Shown here: piece by piece, positions 18,087 to 25,694 of the stretch | Position numbering within the stretch: the stretch's first letter is position 1 | How the letters are laid out: every line of letters begins with the position of its first letter | Assembly (NCBI RefSeq): GCF_000014145.1 | Contig: NC_008255.1 | Location: forward strand, 1,675,501-1,739,500 | Reading direction: 5' to 3' | Source of the DNA: Cytophaga hutchinsonii ATCC 33406 | GTDB taxonomy: Bacteria; Bacteroidota; Bacteroidia; Cytophagales; Cytophagaceae | Length of the DNA: 64,000 nt | The notes under the pieces: model-generated | Seen by the model: only the letters and a program-made list of their open reading frames with translations | The model's database searches: none | Told to the model about the DNA's origin: nothing | Position numbers and translations under genes: made by a program

Positions 18087-18148
18087 TTTATTCAGGTTAA
18101 ATAGCGACATAACTGATGCAGTTATATCCGACAGTTCATCTGAAAAAT

Positions 18149-18195
18149 CCATTAAAAAAAGAGTCACGCATATAGCGTGACTCTTTTTTTAATGG
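18149..18195. terminator. bidirectional terminator between convergent genes
   Basis: A perfect 21-bp inverted repeat (GAGTCACGC core flanked by A/T runs, arms 18149-18169 and 18175-18195) with a 5-nt loop. A-run and T-run flank the GC core on each side, so it can stop both tatC and the convergent LamG/T9SS gene. Confidence 0.93.
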
Positions 18196-18233
18196 ATGCA
18201 TTCCATTGGCAGATTGATAAACAGTGTATTCAA

Positions 18234-20594
18234 TTATTGAATAACTATTTTTTCTGCCGTGTTATCCAGCTTAAGAATGTAAAGTCCTTGTAAAAGATTA
18301 GATACGTCCATTTTATCCGTATTCGTTCCTTTGCGAACCACTACACCTTCACTGTTAATCAACGTGAATTCAGAAGCAGTTTTACCAAAGTATACAAGGC
18401 CCGATGTTACCGGATTCGGGTAGATAGTGAAAGCCGTTTCTCCATATTCCTGAATACCTAAACCATCGTCGGGTGCATTATCAGCCATTGACATATTATC
18501 ACCTGTACGGTAATTGTTGTTGTTACAGGTATAGCTCACCCAGGCAGGATCAGCAGCTTCCGTTGCTGAAGTTGTACCCAACGTTGCACTAGAGCTGCCG
18601 GCTGCACTGTTAAGCAATGACTGGCCTTGTCCTTCATTCATTTTCCAGTTTCCTATAAGACCTGGTTCATTTCCTGCCAATAGAGAAGAATAATTGGCAG
18701 CAATTTCTGAGGAAGATCTAGCAACATTCCAGATACGGACATCATGCAGCATCCCTTTAAAATACGTGTTGCCAGGTGACGCGGCATCCACTCCGATATT
18801 TAACGGACCGGTACTTTGTATATTCCTTGTTGCATACCCAACCGTGTAAGAACTCATTAATACACCATCCTGATAAAAACTCATTACATCGGCATTTCTG
18901 GTAATGGCTATGTGGTGACATTTGTTATCTCTTAAGTCAGCGCAGTTACCGCATTCCCAGTTACCAGTGCTGCCACCCATCTGGATAAAAGGTTTTCCGG
19001 AGCTGAACAATCCGAAAAGGAAACCATCAGATCCCGATGTACGTAACGACATGATCTGCGGAAAAGAAACCTGAGCATTTGATGCATTTATCCAGGCTTC
19101 CATGGTAAAGTTTCCTGTTCCTAAATTAAATGCCGGGCTGTTTGGTACCTGTGCATACGTTGTTCCGCTGAACTGCAGAGCCGGATGGGCAATATTGATT
19201 GTACCTGTTTTCGTAATAGCTGTTCCGCATGTTCCCGCAGCAGGTGTAATGGTAAGCGAGTATGTTCCTGTTTTGGCAGAAGTGAAATTTTTGATGTTGC
19301 ATACATTCGTTGGTACACCATTAAACACTGCTCCCGGAACAGACCAGGTATACGTAACATTATTCTGTGCCGGCACACTGATTGTAGTTGCAGCGGCATT
19401 ACCGGACAATGCAGGAAGCGTAAAATCTGCAATCCTGTTTTGTACGTTCATAACCTTTGTAAATGTTTTCGGAGGAAAGCTTCCGTCGGTAGATGTTACT
19501 GTTACATTTACATTCTTTGCCCCCTGGCTGTTAAAGGTAACCTGTGTGCTTGGGCCGGTAGCGGGGCTTGCAGAACCATCCTGTACAGACCAGCTGTAGT
19601 TTGCGTTTGCTACAGTCGGAAGACTCATTGTTATTGTTTGTCCGCAGCTAGGCGTACTTGTTGTATAACTGAAATTAAAATAATCAAGCATATGGCCGGT
19701 ACTTAGTGTAACATACGTCCAGTTGCTCCAGTTGTTTGAGCTTACATCACCATTGGGCTTAATAAGCTGGTAGTTTCTGGTGAAACCATAGGTATGCGTA
19801 CCTGGAACAGCCGTAAGTAAAGGTACATTTAAATCAAAATCAGAATCGGTTGTGTTTGTGCCGTTACATAATTTGTTACCATAAATTACTTCAATCGGTG
19901 CACCGCCATCTACAGACATCCACCAGATAAATCTGCGGCACCATCCGGTAGAGGTTGAACCTTCATAGCTGCCGGGAATGTTACATACTTTAACCTGTAC
20001 ATTTGGAGAAAGACTGTAATAACTTTGTGTTCCGTTTACACTGTTTGAACCCGACGCTGGTCTTCCCAGATTATTTTTGCAAACATAATTAACAGGTTCG
20101 TTGTAGGTGACTCTGTAACCTGAGTACGTAGATGCTTTACCATCACATTTGTACGAACACTGGGGTGTTGCACTTGAAAATGATATTGCCTGCACAACTA
20201 CAGTATACGTTCCGGTTGTTGCCGGGATGGTGATGTTTATAGAACTGCCGTGACCTGGCAATAAATTTGAAGCCACATTTTGATAACCAGCCGGAAGTGG
20301 ATTGTCAATCGTTCCTTTTACAAGATACCAATTCCATAAAATCACGCATTCCGTGATTTCGTATTCACTGGAAAGATCAACTAAGCCCTGTGGAAATATA
20401 GAAGATCTTGCTTTAAAATTATATGTCTGTCCAAAATTGATACTTGTAGGTCCTTCAGAAATAATTGTTTTAGTTGTAGGGTCAGATGGACTTGGGCCGA
20501 TAGATGCAACCCACCCGCTTCCTTGTCCTTGTGAATAGCTAAGCTGGCAAAATACTGTAATCGCAGCTAGTAGTAAAAGTAGTTTAAGTTTCAT
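18234..20594 (-). CDS. T9SS-secreted LamG (concanavalin-like) protein with PKD-like domains
   Basis: A 786-residue secreted protein. Signal peptide MKLKLLLLLAAITVFCQLSYSQ. The N-terminal half (about 25-300) is Cys-containing and unclassified. Residues about 305-465 hold two PKD-like or Ig-like beta domains (YSWSVQDGSA, YTWSVPGAVF). Residues about 470-650 form a LamG-type jelly roll (FNLGTGNFTMEAWINA ... GMLHDVRIWNVARSSSEI), normally carbohydrate or protein binding. The last 75 residues (FTIYPNPVTSGLVYF ... LLQGLYILKL) are a T9SS type A sorting domain. Likely a cell-surface binding protein in a polysaccharide-using bacterium; ligand unknown. It is convergent with tatC and no partner gene is adjacent. 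Confidence 0.88.
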   Translation of the reverse strand: MKLKLLLLLAAITVFCQLSYSQGQGSGWVASIGPSPSDPTTKTIISEGPTSINFGQTYNFKARSSIFPQGLVDLSSEYEITECVILWNWYLVKGTIDNPLPAGYQNVASNLLPGHGSSINITIPATTGTYTVVVQAISFSSATPQCSYKCDGKASTYSGYRVTYNEPVNYVCKNNLGRPASGSNSVNGTQSYYSLSPNVQVKVCNIPGSYEGSTSTGWCRRFIWWMSVDGGAPIEVIYGNKLCNGTNTTDSDFDLNVPLLTAVPGTHTYGFTRNYQLIKPNGDVSSNNWSNWTYVTLSTGHMLDYFNFSYTTSTPSCGQTITMSLPTVANANYSWSVQDGSASPATGPSTQVTFNSQGAKNVNVTVTSTDGSFPPKTFTKVMNVQNRIADFTLPALSGNAAATTISVPAQNNVTYTWSVPGAVFNGVPTNVCNIKNFTSAKTGTYSLTITPAAGTCGTAITKTGTINIAHPALQFSGTTYAQVPNSPAFNLGTGNFTMEAWINASNAQVSFPQIMSLRTSGSDGFLFGLFSSGKPFIQMGGSTGNWECGNCADLRDNKCHHIAITRNADVMSFYQDGVLMSSYTVGYATRNIQSTGPLNIGVDAASPGNTYFKGMLHDVRIWNVARSSSEIAANYSSLLAGNEPGLIGNWKMNEGQGQSLLNSAAGSSSATLGTTSATEAADPAWVSYTCNNNNYRTGDNMSMADNAPDDGLGIQEYGETAFTIYPNPVTSGLVYFGKTASEFTLINSEGVVVRKGTNTDKMDVSNLLQGLYILKLDNTAEKIVIQ

Positions 20595-21628
20595 TTGTAC
20601 TTAATTTATAGGGTTGATGATTGAAAAATAAACGGAGGTCCGTTTATGTGTGTTGTGATTTTGTTATGCCAAATCGATGCATGTTGTACAGGTAAAAAGT
20701 CAGCTCACTGACAACAATAAGTTGTGTGTAGGTTTACATAGGCGATGTTATTTGATAGTTAAAAGATGTGTTACGCGGTAGTTTATAAAAAATATAGTTT
20801 GTGATAAAAATATCGCTGTACGTTTTATTTAAAATGCTTCATAAACAGACTTGTTTGCATCTGCTTAAAAAATATTTCATTTTTTTCGACAACAAATGTT
20901 TATAAAAAGCAACACTGTTTAAAACTACCGGTACAAAACAACACATGAAAACTGTATTGGCAAAAAAAATAATGTTATTTTTTTACGAAATTACTATGTA
21001 GTCCAGATTTAGTAATGATTGGAAATCAGAGTATTGTTAACATATGTTAAAATTAAAGGATCTAACATTTGATATAATTTTAGATCATTCAATTGTTTCC
21101 GTTCCTGTTTTGATATCAGTGAATGCGGGAACGTATATATCGTTTTAAAAATGAACGTATATATCGTTTTAAAAATTACTGATTTGCATGATCGGTTTCC
21201 TCAGCAGAGAAATAGCATTCAGAATTTTTATTTCTGAAAAGTAAAATCCTGCATAAAAGTTTAAAGTTGGAATTGCTGGAATATTTCAAATGACACGACA
21301 TGTCTTAAAAAATCAAATGCTGTATTTTATTTACGCGTGATTCTTATGATAAAGATGACAGTAAGTTTTACATACATTCATAAAAAACATTGTAAAAATT
21401 AATTAAATGGGTTAGTGAGTAAATGAAATCGTTTTACAATACTAAATTGTTTTATAAAAATGAATGGATTAACAATAAATAATAGCATGTCTTTTTATTA
21501 CAATTAATTAGCGATTGAATTGTGTGGAGATGCACTACTAATTCAACTTTAAAGCAACTGTTTTGAAAATAATACTTAAGGATGCGCACTATTTAATCAG
21601 TACTCAATAAAACTGAAAAGTCTCTAAA
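20595..21628. other. gene-free AT-rich kilobase next to the element attachment site
   Basis: I find no supportable gene on either strand in about 1 kb. It contains the tandem 24-bp repeat listed separately and many A/T homopolymer runs. It could be the upstream control region of the LamG gene plus eroded remains of earlier insertions at the tRNA-Asp hot spot. Confidence 0.6.
21129..21176. repeat. perfect tandem 24-bp repeat
   Basis: Two identical 24-bp units starting GAACGTATATATCGTTTT lie head to tail (21129-21152, 21153-21176). The ACGTATATATCGT core is nearly self-complementary, so it could be a paired operator or a recent slippage duplication. Confidence 0.8.
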
Positions 21629-21632
21629 ACAA

Positions 21633-21660
21633 AAAAGCCTTAGATTTCTCTAAGGCTTTT
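21633..21660 (-). terminator. terminator of the tRNA-Asp gene, left behind at the att site
   Basis: A 12-bp stem (AAAAGCCTTAGA / TCTAAGGCTTTT) with a TTTC loop sits 2 bp past the tRNA 3' end on the minus strand, followed there by a T-rich run. It belongs to the original tRNA transcript. Confidence 0.85.
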
Positions 21661-21662
21661 CG

Positions 21663-21707
21663 CGGAATTGACGGGACTCGAACCCGCGACCTCCTGCGTG
21701 ACAGGCA
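21663..21707 (-). mobile_element. attachment site: 3' fragment of tRNA-Asp(GTC)
   Basis: On the minus strand these 45 nt read from the anticodon loop (TGCCTGTCACGCAGG, anticodon GTC) through a variable region and T-arm (GGGTTCGAGTCCCGT) to the acceptor strand CAATTCC and discriminator G. CCA is not encoded. Identity to a tRNA stops inside the anticodon stem, where CATG replaces the expected bases, and no D-arm or 5' acceptor half follows. This is the displaced end produced when an element integrates into a tRNA 3' half. The integrase gene begins 147 bp away. An intact tRNA-Asp should lie at the other end of the element, which I did not see in the window. Confidence 0.9.
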
Positions 21708-21853
21708 TGAGATATTACTTTTTTTAATTTTATCATTGTTTATTAATTAATTGATAATGAGTAAATAAACAGTTTATACCTTATCATCATATTTGGTTAT
21801 TTATCAATTTTTATTACTTTTGTTTTACCTATGTTTTACCTAAATACATTGAT

Positions 21854-23062
21854 ATGGCATCTGTAAAAGTATTTTTAGCTAAAAATAAGCAGCTTAAAAA
21901 TGGAGAATATCCGGTATGGATTCGGATAATAATTGATAGAAAAACTAAATACAGTTCTTTAGGAATAAGTACAAAGTTAGAATGGTGGGATGAGAATAAA
22001 TGTATTCCCAATAAAAAGAACCCTAATAAATTTGAGTTAGAAACACTCATCAGCAAAAAGATTGCTGAAGTAAAGAAGGCAATTATGGAGTCTGAAATTG
22101 AAAACAAAAGTTATTCAGCAGACGAAATTATTGCCACAACAAAAAAGAGTAAAAATAAAATAACAGTTCTTAAATTTTATGATGAAGTAATTGAACGTTT
22201 CAAAAAAGCTAATAAAATTGGAAATGCAGCTGTGTATAGAGATTCAAGAAAGGCATTATTCAAATTTAGAAAAGGAAAAGATTTATTCTTTCATGAGCTT
22301 GATCCTGGCATGTTAAACAAATTAGAAGAATATTTATTGGGTAATGATGTTAGTGAAAACTCCATAAGTGTCTATATAAGGACATTGCGTTCATTATATA
22401 ATAAAGCTATAATAGAAGGCTATGTGAAAAAAGATTGCTACCCTTTCGATGTATATAAGATTAGTAAGCTAGATACTAAAACTAAAAAAAGAGCTATTAC
22501 AAAAGATTTAATGCAACGTATCATTGACTTGAAAATTGATGAAGATACAAATGAATGGCATAGTAAAAATTATTTTTTATTTAGTTACTATAACATGGGT
22601 ATGAACATTTCAGATATTGCTATTCTGAAAAATGCCAACATTGAAAACGGAAGATTGAAGTTTAAAAGAATGAAAACAGGTAAGGAATATAATATTAAAC
22701 TGCTAAAACCTGCAATAGAAATTTTGAATTATTATTTGGAACATCAACTATCAAAATATATTTTCCCAATTCTTAACGATAAAGTTCACATAAACCAAAA
22801 CCAAATACATAATAGAATAAAGAAGGTGACAAAGCAAATTAATTCAGGATTGAAGGTAATTGCTAAGTCATGCGACATAGATGTTAAATTAACCACCTAC
22901 GTTGCCAGACATTCATGGGCTACTATTTTGAAAAAAAGCGGGGTGTCAACTTCTGTGATAAGTGAAGCAATGAAGCATGATACAGAAAAGACAACTCAGA
23001 TTTATTTGGATAGCTTTGAGAACGATATTATCGATGATGCTAATGAAAAAATATTGGGTTAA
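21854..23062 (+). CDS. tyrosine recombinase / integrase (Bacteroidota type)
   Basis: A 402-residue integrase likely responsible for insertion at tRNA-Asp. The N-terminal arm-binding domain (about 1-100) and SAM-like core-binding domain (about 105-205) precede the catalytic domain. Box II reads YVARHSWA with Arg352 and His353, then MKHD and the nucleophile Tyr384 (QIYLDSF). At the usual Arg I position of box I the sequence is YNMGMN with Asn251, so this catalytic Arg is absent, as known for IntDOT-like enzymes of Bacteroidota. It is transcribed away from the att site and is convergent with the whole element operon, with a strong terminator between. Confidence 0.93.
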   Translation: MASVKVFLAKNKQLKNGEYPVWIRIIIDRKTKYSSLGISTKLEWWDENKCIPNKKNPNKFELETLISKKIAEVKKAIMESEIENKSYSADEIIATTKKSKNKITVLKFYDEVIERFKKANKIGNAAVYRDSRKALFKFRKGKDLFFHELDPGMLNKLEEYLLGNDVSENSISVYIRTLRSLYNKAIIEGYVKKDCYPFDVYKISKLDTKTKKRAITKDLMQRIIDLKIDEDTNEWHSKNYFLFSYYNMGMNISDIAILKNANIENGRLKFKRMKTGKEYNIKLLKPAIEILNYYLEHQLSKYIFPILNDKVHINQNQIHNRIKKVTKQINSGLKVIAKSCDIDVKLTTYVARHSWATILKKSGVSTSVISEAMKHDTEKTTQIYLDSFENDIIDDANEKILG

Positions 23063-23074
23063 TTATATAGTCTT

Positions 23075-23119
23075 ATTTAAAAAAATCCCAACTATTAACT
23101 AGTTGGGATTTTTTTAAAT
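23075..23119. terminator. bidirectional terminator between integrase and element operon
   Basis: A perfect 19-bp stem (core ATCCCAACT / AGTTGGGAT flanked by A and T runs) with a 7-nt loop. It terminates the integrase mRNA on the plus strand and the long element operon on the minus strand. Confidence 0.93.
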
Positions 23120-23121
23120 AA

Positions 23122-23451
23122 TTACAATTTAATATTACCGTTTAGTTTAAATTCCTTATTTAACTCAGCCAACGACTTTTTCTTCCCCTCGTCCAGCCAC
23201 TCCTCTAATTCATTTTTTTTGAAATAGAGTTTCTTTCCTCGTTTGATAAAGGGAATCAATCTTTTGGAAGTAAATCCATAAATTGTTTGAGGTGCAAGCT
23301 TTAAAAATTCTGAAGCTTCCTTAAGTGAAAGCAGCAATGTGCTACTTTCGTTGTGTTTAATTTCACTTTTTTCTGACAATATTTTACGAACAGAATCCTC
23401 AATTAAAAAGATTAATTCGTCGTGAGTGGTAACTATTATTTTATCTCTCAT
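23122..23451 (-). CDS. excisionase-like helix-turn-helix protein
   Basis: A 109-residue DNA-binding protein. Residues about 42-95 form a MerR/excisionase-type HTH (HTH_17): LSLKEASEFLKLAPQTIYGFTS, then the wing KRGKKLYFKKNELEEWL. The N-terminal 40 residues form a helical segment. Proteins of this type next to a tyrosine integrase usually act as recombination directionality factors, or sometimes as repressors. It is the last gene of the minus-strand run and is preceded by about 50 bp of non-coding DNA, so it may have its own promoter. Confidence 0.82.
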   Translation of the reverse strand: MRDKIIVTTHDELIFLIEDSVRKILSEKSEIKHNESSTLLLSLKEASEFLKLAPQTIYGFTSKRLIPFIKRGKKLYFKKNELEEWLDEGKKKSLAELNKEFKLNGNIKL

Positions 23452-23500
23452 AATTAGGATACGAATTTAGATGCATAGCAATGCAGTTGAGATTAAAATT

Positions 23501-24007
23501 TTATTTGCCTTTATCTTTACCCAATTCTTTAATCTTCTTAAACTCATCTGAATTCTTGAAACGTTGCCAGTCGAATGCCTGTGGTCTTGTGTCATGCTCA
23601 CCTTTAGAGCTACCAAAGTAGTAACTGAAAATGTCTTTGGCAATTGCACCTGCCATACCTGTAAGGTTTCCAATGATAAAGCTTTCTTCTGCATTCATTT
23701 CACCAAGGCCATTGGATAGGAGATAACCCATCATTGCAAAGAAACCAATCACACCTACATATGCTAAAATGTTTTGTGTGAAATTTCTTGATCCTACTTT
23801 AGCAGTCTCAATTTCACGGTTGCGAGCAGAATCACGGTCTTTGACTTCCATCCTTAAGATGGTCTGTTCATGCTCATTGAGCATTTGTTCGAACATGATG
23901 TGTAATTTTGCTTTTTCTTCTTTAGAAGTAACTACTTCATCAATGATGTCTTTTGCACTTTCAAGTATTTTTCCGCTTGTAAATAATCCTTTTATCAGTT
24001 CCCACAT
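23501..24007 (-). CDS. 3TM holin-like membrane protein
   Basis: A 168-residue protein whose N-terminal half is a charged helix containing MEVKDRDSARNREIETAK. Two membrane segments follow (LAYVGVIGFFAMMGYLLS and FIIGNLTGMAGAIAKDIFSYYFG), then a charged C-terminus. The DRxSARxREI motif plus membrane hairpin matches the phage-associated 'holin of 3TMs' group (PF11351-like), implicated in gene-transfer-agent and phage release. Here it could open the inner membrane so that the element's peptidoglycan hydrolases act. Alternative: a virion membrane protein. It lies between the RadA-like ATPase gene and the excisionase-like gene. Confidence 0.65.
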   Translation of the reverse strand: MWELIKGLFTSGKILESAKDIIDEVVTSKEEKAKLHIMFEQMLNEHEQTILRMEVKDRDSARNREIETAKVGSRNFTQNILAYVGVIGFFAMMGYLLSNGLGEMNAEESFIIGNLTGMAGAIAKDIFSYYFGSSKGEHDTRPQAFDWQRFKNSDEFKKIKELGKDKGK

Positions 24008-24036
24008 ATCTATCGTTCTTTAGAATTAAAACTTAT

Positions 24037-25692
24037 TTAAGCTGCTTCATCATATTCGAAGATGTCCATTTCTCCGCCCTGGTTAAACCTGCCGTATTGA
24101 ACAGCATGACCTTTCTCCGGTACTTCAATAACAATATCTACGTCGTGTTGAAAATCATTTCTTCCTTTGAAGTTCCCGTCTTTACGGACATGGAATACAT
24201 AGATGAAAGAAATAAGCGGATATTGTTTTTCAAGAGCTGTCAGACCTTCCGGTGACAAACCAAGCTTGCTCACGCTATCCAGGAATATGAAATTGTAAGC
24301 TGAAAGATCTTTGGGCATAGTGCCTGTTAAGAACAGGTTCGGATCTGCTACGCCTTTTTCTCGTACCTTATTTTGAAGGGTAATAAATAGATCCTCTTCA
24401 CTTGCTACATACAACACTTTCCCATGATTCTTTGCTAAGTATCCGGCAAAGTCCATACACAGATACGACTTACCAAACTTAGGCTTTCCATAGATCATCG
24501 CTGAAAATCCTGGAGAAGGATCACCAATCAGATCAAGCCATTTGCCTTTAAAGCCGATGGTATCAAATTTTAGATTTACAAAGTCCATGCTGCTCATGAT
24601 CTCACTTGGGCTATCGTCTGTCCCAGCTAGACCACATCCACATCCATCAACAATACCCATCAAACCGTTTAACTCAGTTTTAGAAATACTGACGATCTTA
24701 TCTTTACCAGTGATGTAATTCTTTACCGTCTTAATTGCTACTTTGAGTCTGTCAAGATATGGATCGGTCGGTTCAACTTTTGCGCTGCTGATTGCTTTCT
24801 CTGCCTGTCTTACAAAACTTTCTGCCTTGGTCTTTTCAATCTCTTTTGACTGCATGCCGATGTATCGTTTCAGATAAGCAATGGAGGCGTAAACGATTTC
24901 ACCTCCAGCGATAGCAGTGAGTTTACTCAGCAAACTATTATCCAATTTAATGTCTGCTCCTCCGCTGGTTTCTGTTGCTTTTGCTAGCTTTATAAGCCTG
25001 TCTTGCACAATACCAATTTCAGAAGCATAGGTTGAATCTTTATTAATGAGCCTATGTGTAATTGCTTTTTGCAGTCTTAATAATAGGCTTCTGATTTGAG
25101 CATGTGTTTTCTGTTTGTTATTGAAAGCGACAAAGCTTTTAATGAATTTTACATCTTCACTTGTATTTTCTACTTGATTTGCATCGCTGCTGGCTTGTGT
25201 GTTTTTAGTTTGAGTAGGAGCAACGTCAATAGAAATTTCATCTTCATTTACTGTTTTGATGGAATCTTTTGTATTGATTGTAAATGAGTATTCAACCTTA
25301 GGAGCTTGTACTCCTTGACCAGGAATAAAATTTCCGGATTTGATCGTAAATATTTTATTGATTACGGCCTTTTCACCCGTTGTTTTTAATGTGATGTTTT
25401 GACCTACAAAATATTTATCTGACTTAATAGATGAGACTTTGTTTTTTACAGGAGCTGCAGGCTTGGCTTTGGGCTCGGCCTTGACAGCTTTTTTATTTAC
25501 TGCAAGCAGCTTTGAAAGCTCCTTAAAATAAAGCTCTGTACTTTCCTTAATATCGCCATCTTCTAAAACGCTCCAGTCTGTAAAGTCATTTGTGCCTTCC
25601 TTTAAATCATTATGGAAATTCTTTAAAAGTACTGGAAGATTACTAATGCCGATTTGCTCAATGCTTTCTATATAGTTATGGATCGTAATCAT
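24037..25692 (-). CDS. RadA/RecA-like ATPase with long N-terminal region
   Basis: A 551-residue protein. Residues about 1-350 are a Lys/Glu-rich helical and beta region with no clear family, including a KOW-like segment (KYFVGQNITLKTTGEKAVI). The C-terminal 200 residues form a RecA-superfamily ATPase: Walker A GKPKFGKSY (about 395-403), the RadA-like KVLYVASEED, Walker B FIFLDSVSKLG, and HVRKDGNFKGRNDFQHDVD, which resembles the RadA KNRFG/'KEG' region. It ends in GGEMDIFEYDEAA. Possible roles are recombination, replication or genome packaging. It starts 2 bp after the giant helicase gene, so the two are translationally close. No terminase-type signature is present. Confidence 0.75.
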   Translation of the reverse strand: MITIHNYIESIEQIGISNLPVLLKNFHNDLKEGTNDFTDWSVLEDGDIKESTELYFKELSKLLAVNKKAVKAEPKAKPAAPVKNKVSSIKSDKYFVGQNITLKTTGEKAVINKIFTIKSGNFIPGQGVQAPKVEYSFTINTKDSIKTVNEDEISIDVAPTQTKNTQASSDANQVENTSEDVKFIKSFVAFNNKQKTHAQIRSLLLRLQKAITHRLINKDSTYASEIGIVQDRLIKLAKATETSGGADIKLDNSLLSKLTAIAGGEIVYASIAYLKRYIGMQSKEIEKTKAESFVRQAEKAISSAKVEPTDPYLDRLKVAIKTVKNYITGKDKIVSISKTELNGLMGIVDGCGCGLAGTDDSPSEIMSSMDFVNLKFDTIGFKGKWLDLIGDPSPGFSAMIYGKPKFGKSYLCMDFAGYLAKNHGKVLYVASEEDLFITLQNKVREKGVADPNLFLTGTMPKDLSAYNFIFLDSVSKLGLSPEGLTALEKQYPLISFIYVFHVRKDGNFKGRNDFQHDVDIVIEVPEKGHAVQYGRFNQGGEMDIFEYDEAA

Positions 25693-25694
25693 TT

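Noticed and set aside
20302-20538. Plus-strand frames of 78-173 residues opposite the LamG/T9SS gene
   Set aside because: Antisense shadows of a gene with clear signal peptide, LamG and sorting domain.
21663-21707. Functional tRNA-Asp gene
   Set aside because: Only the 3' 45 nt are present; no D-arm or 5' acceptor strand follows, so it is an attachment remnant and not a working tRNA.
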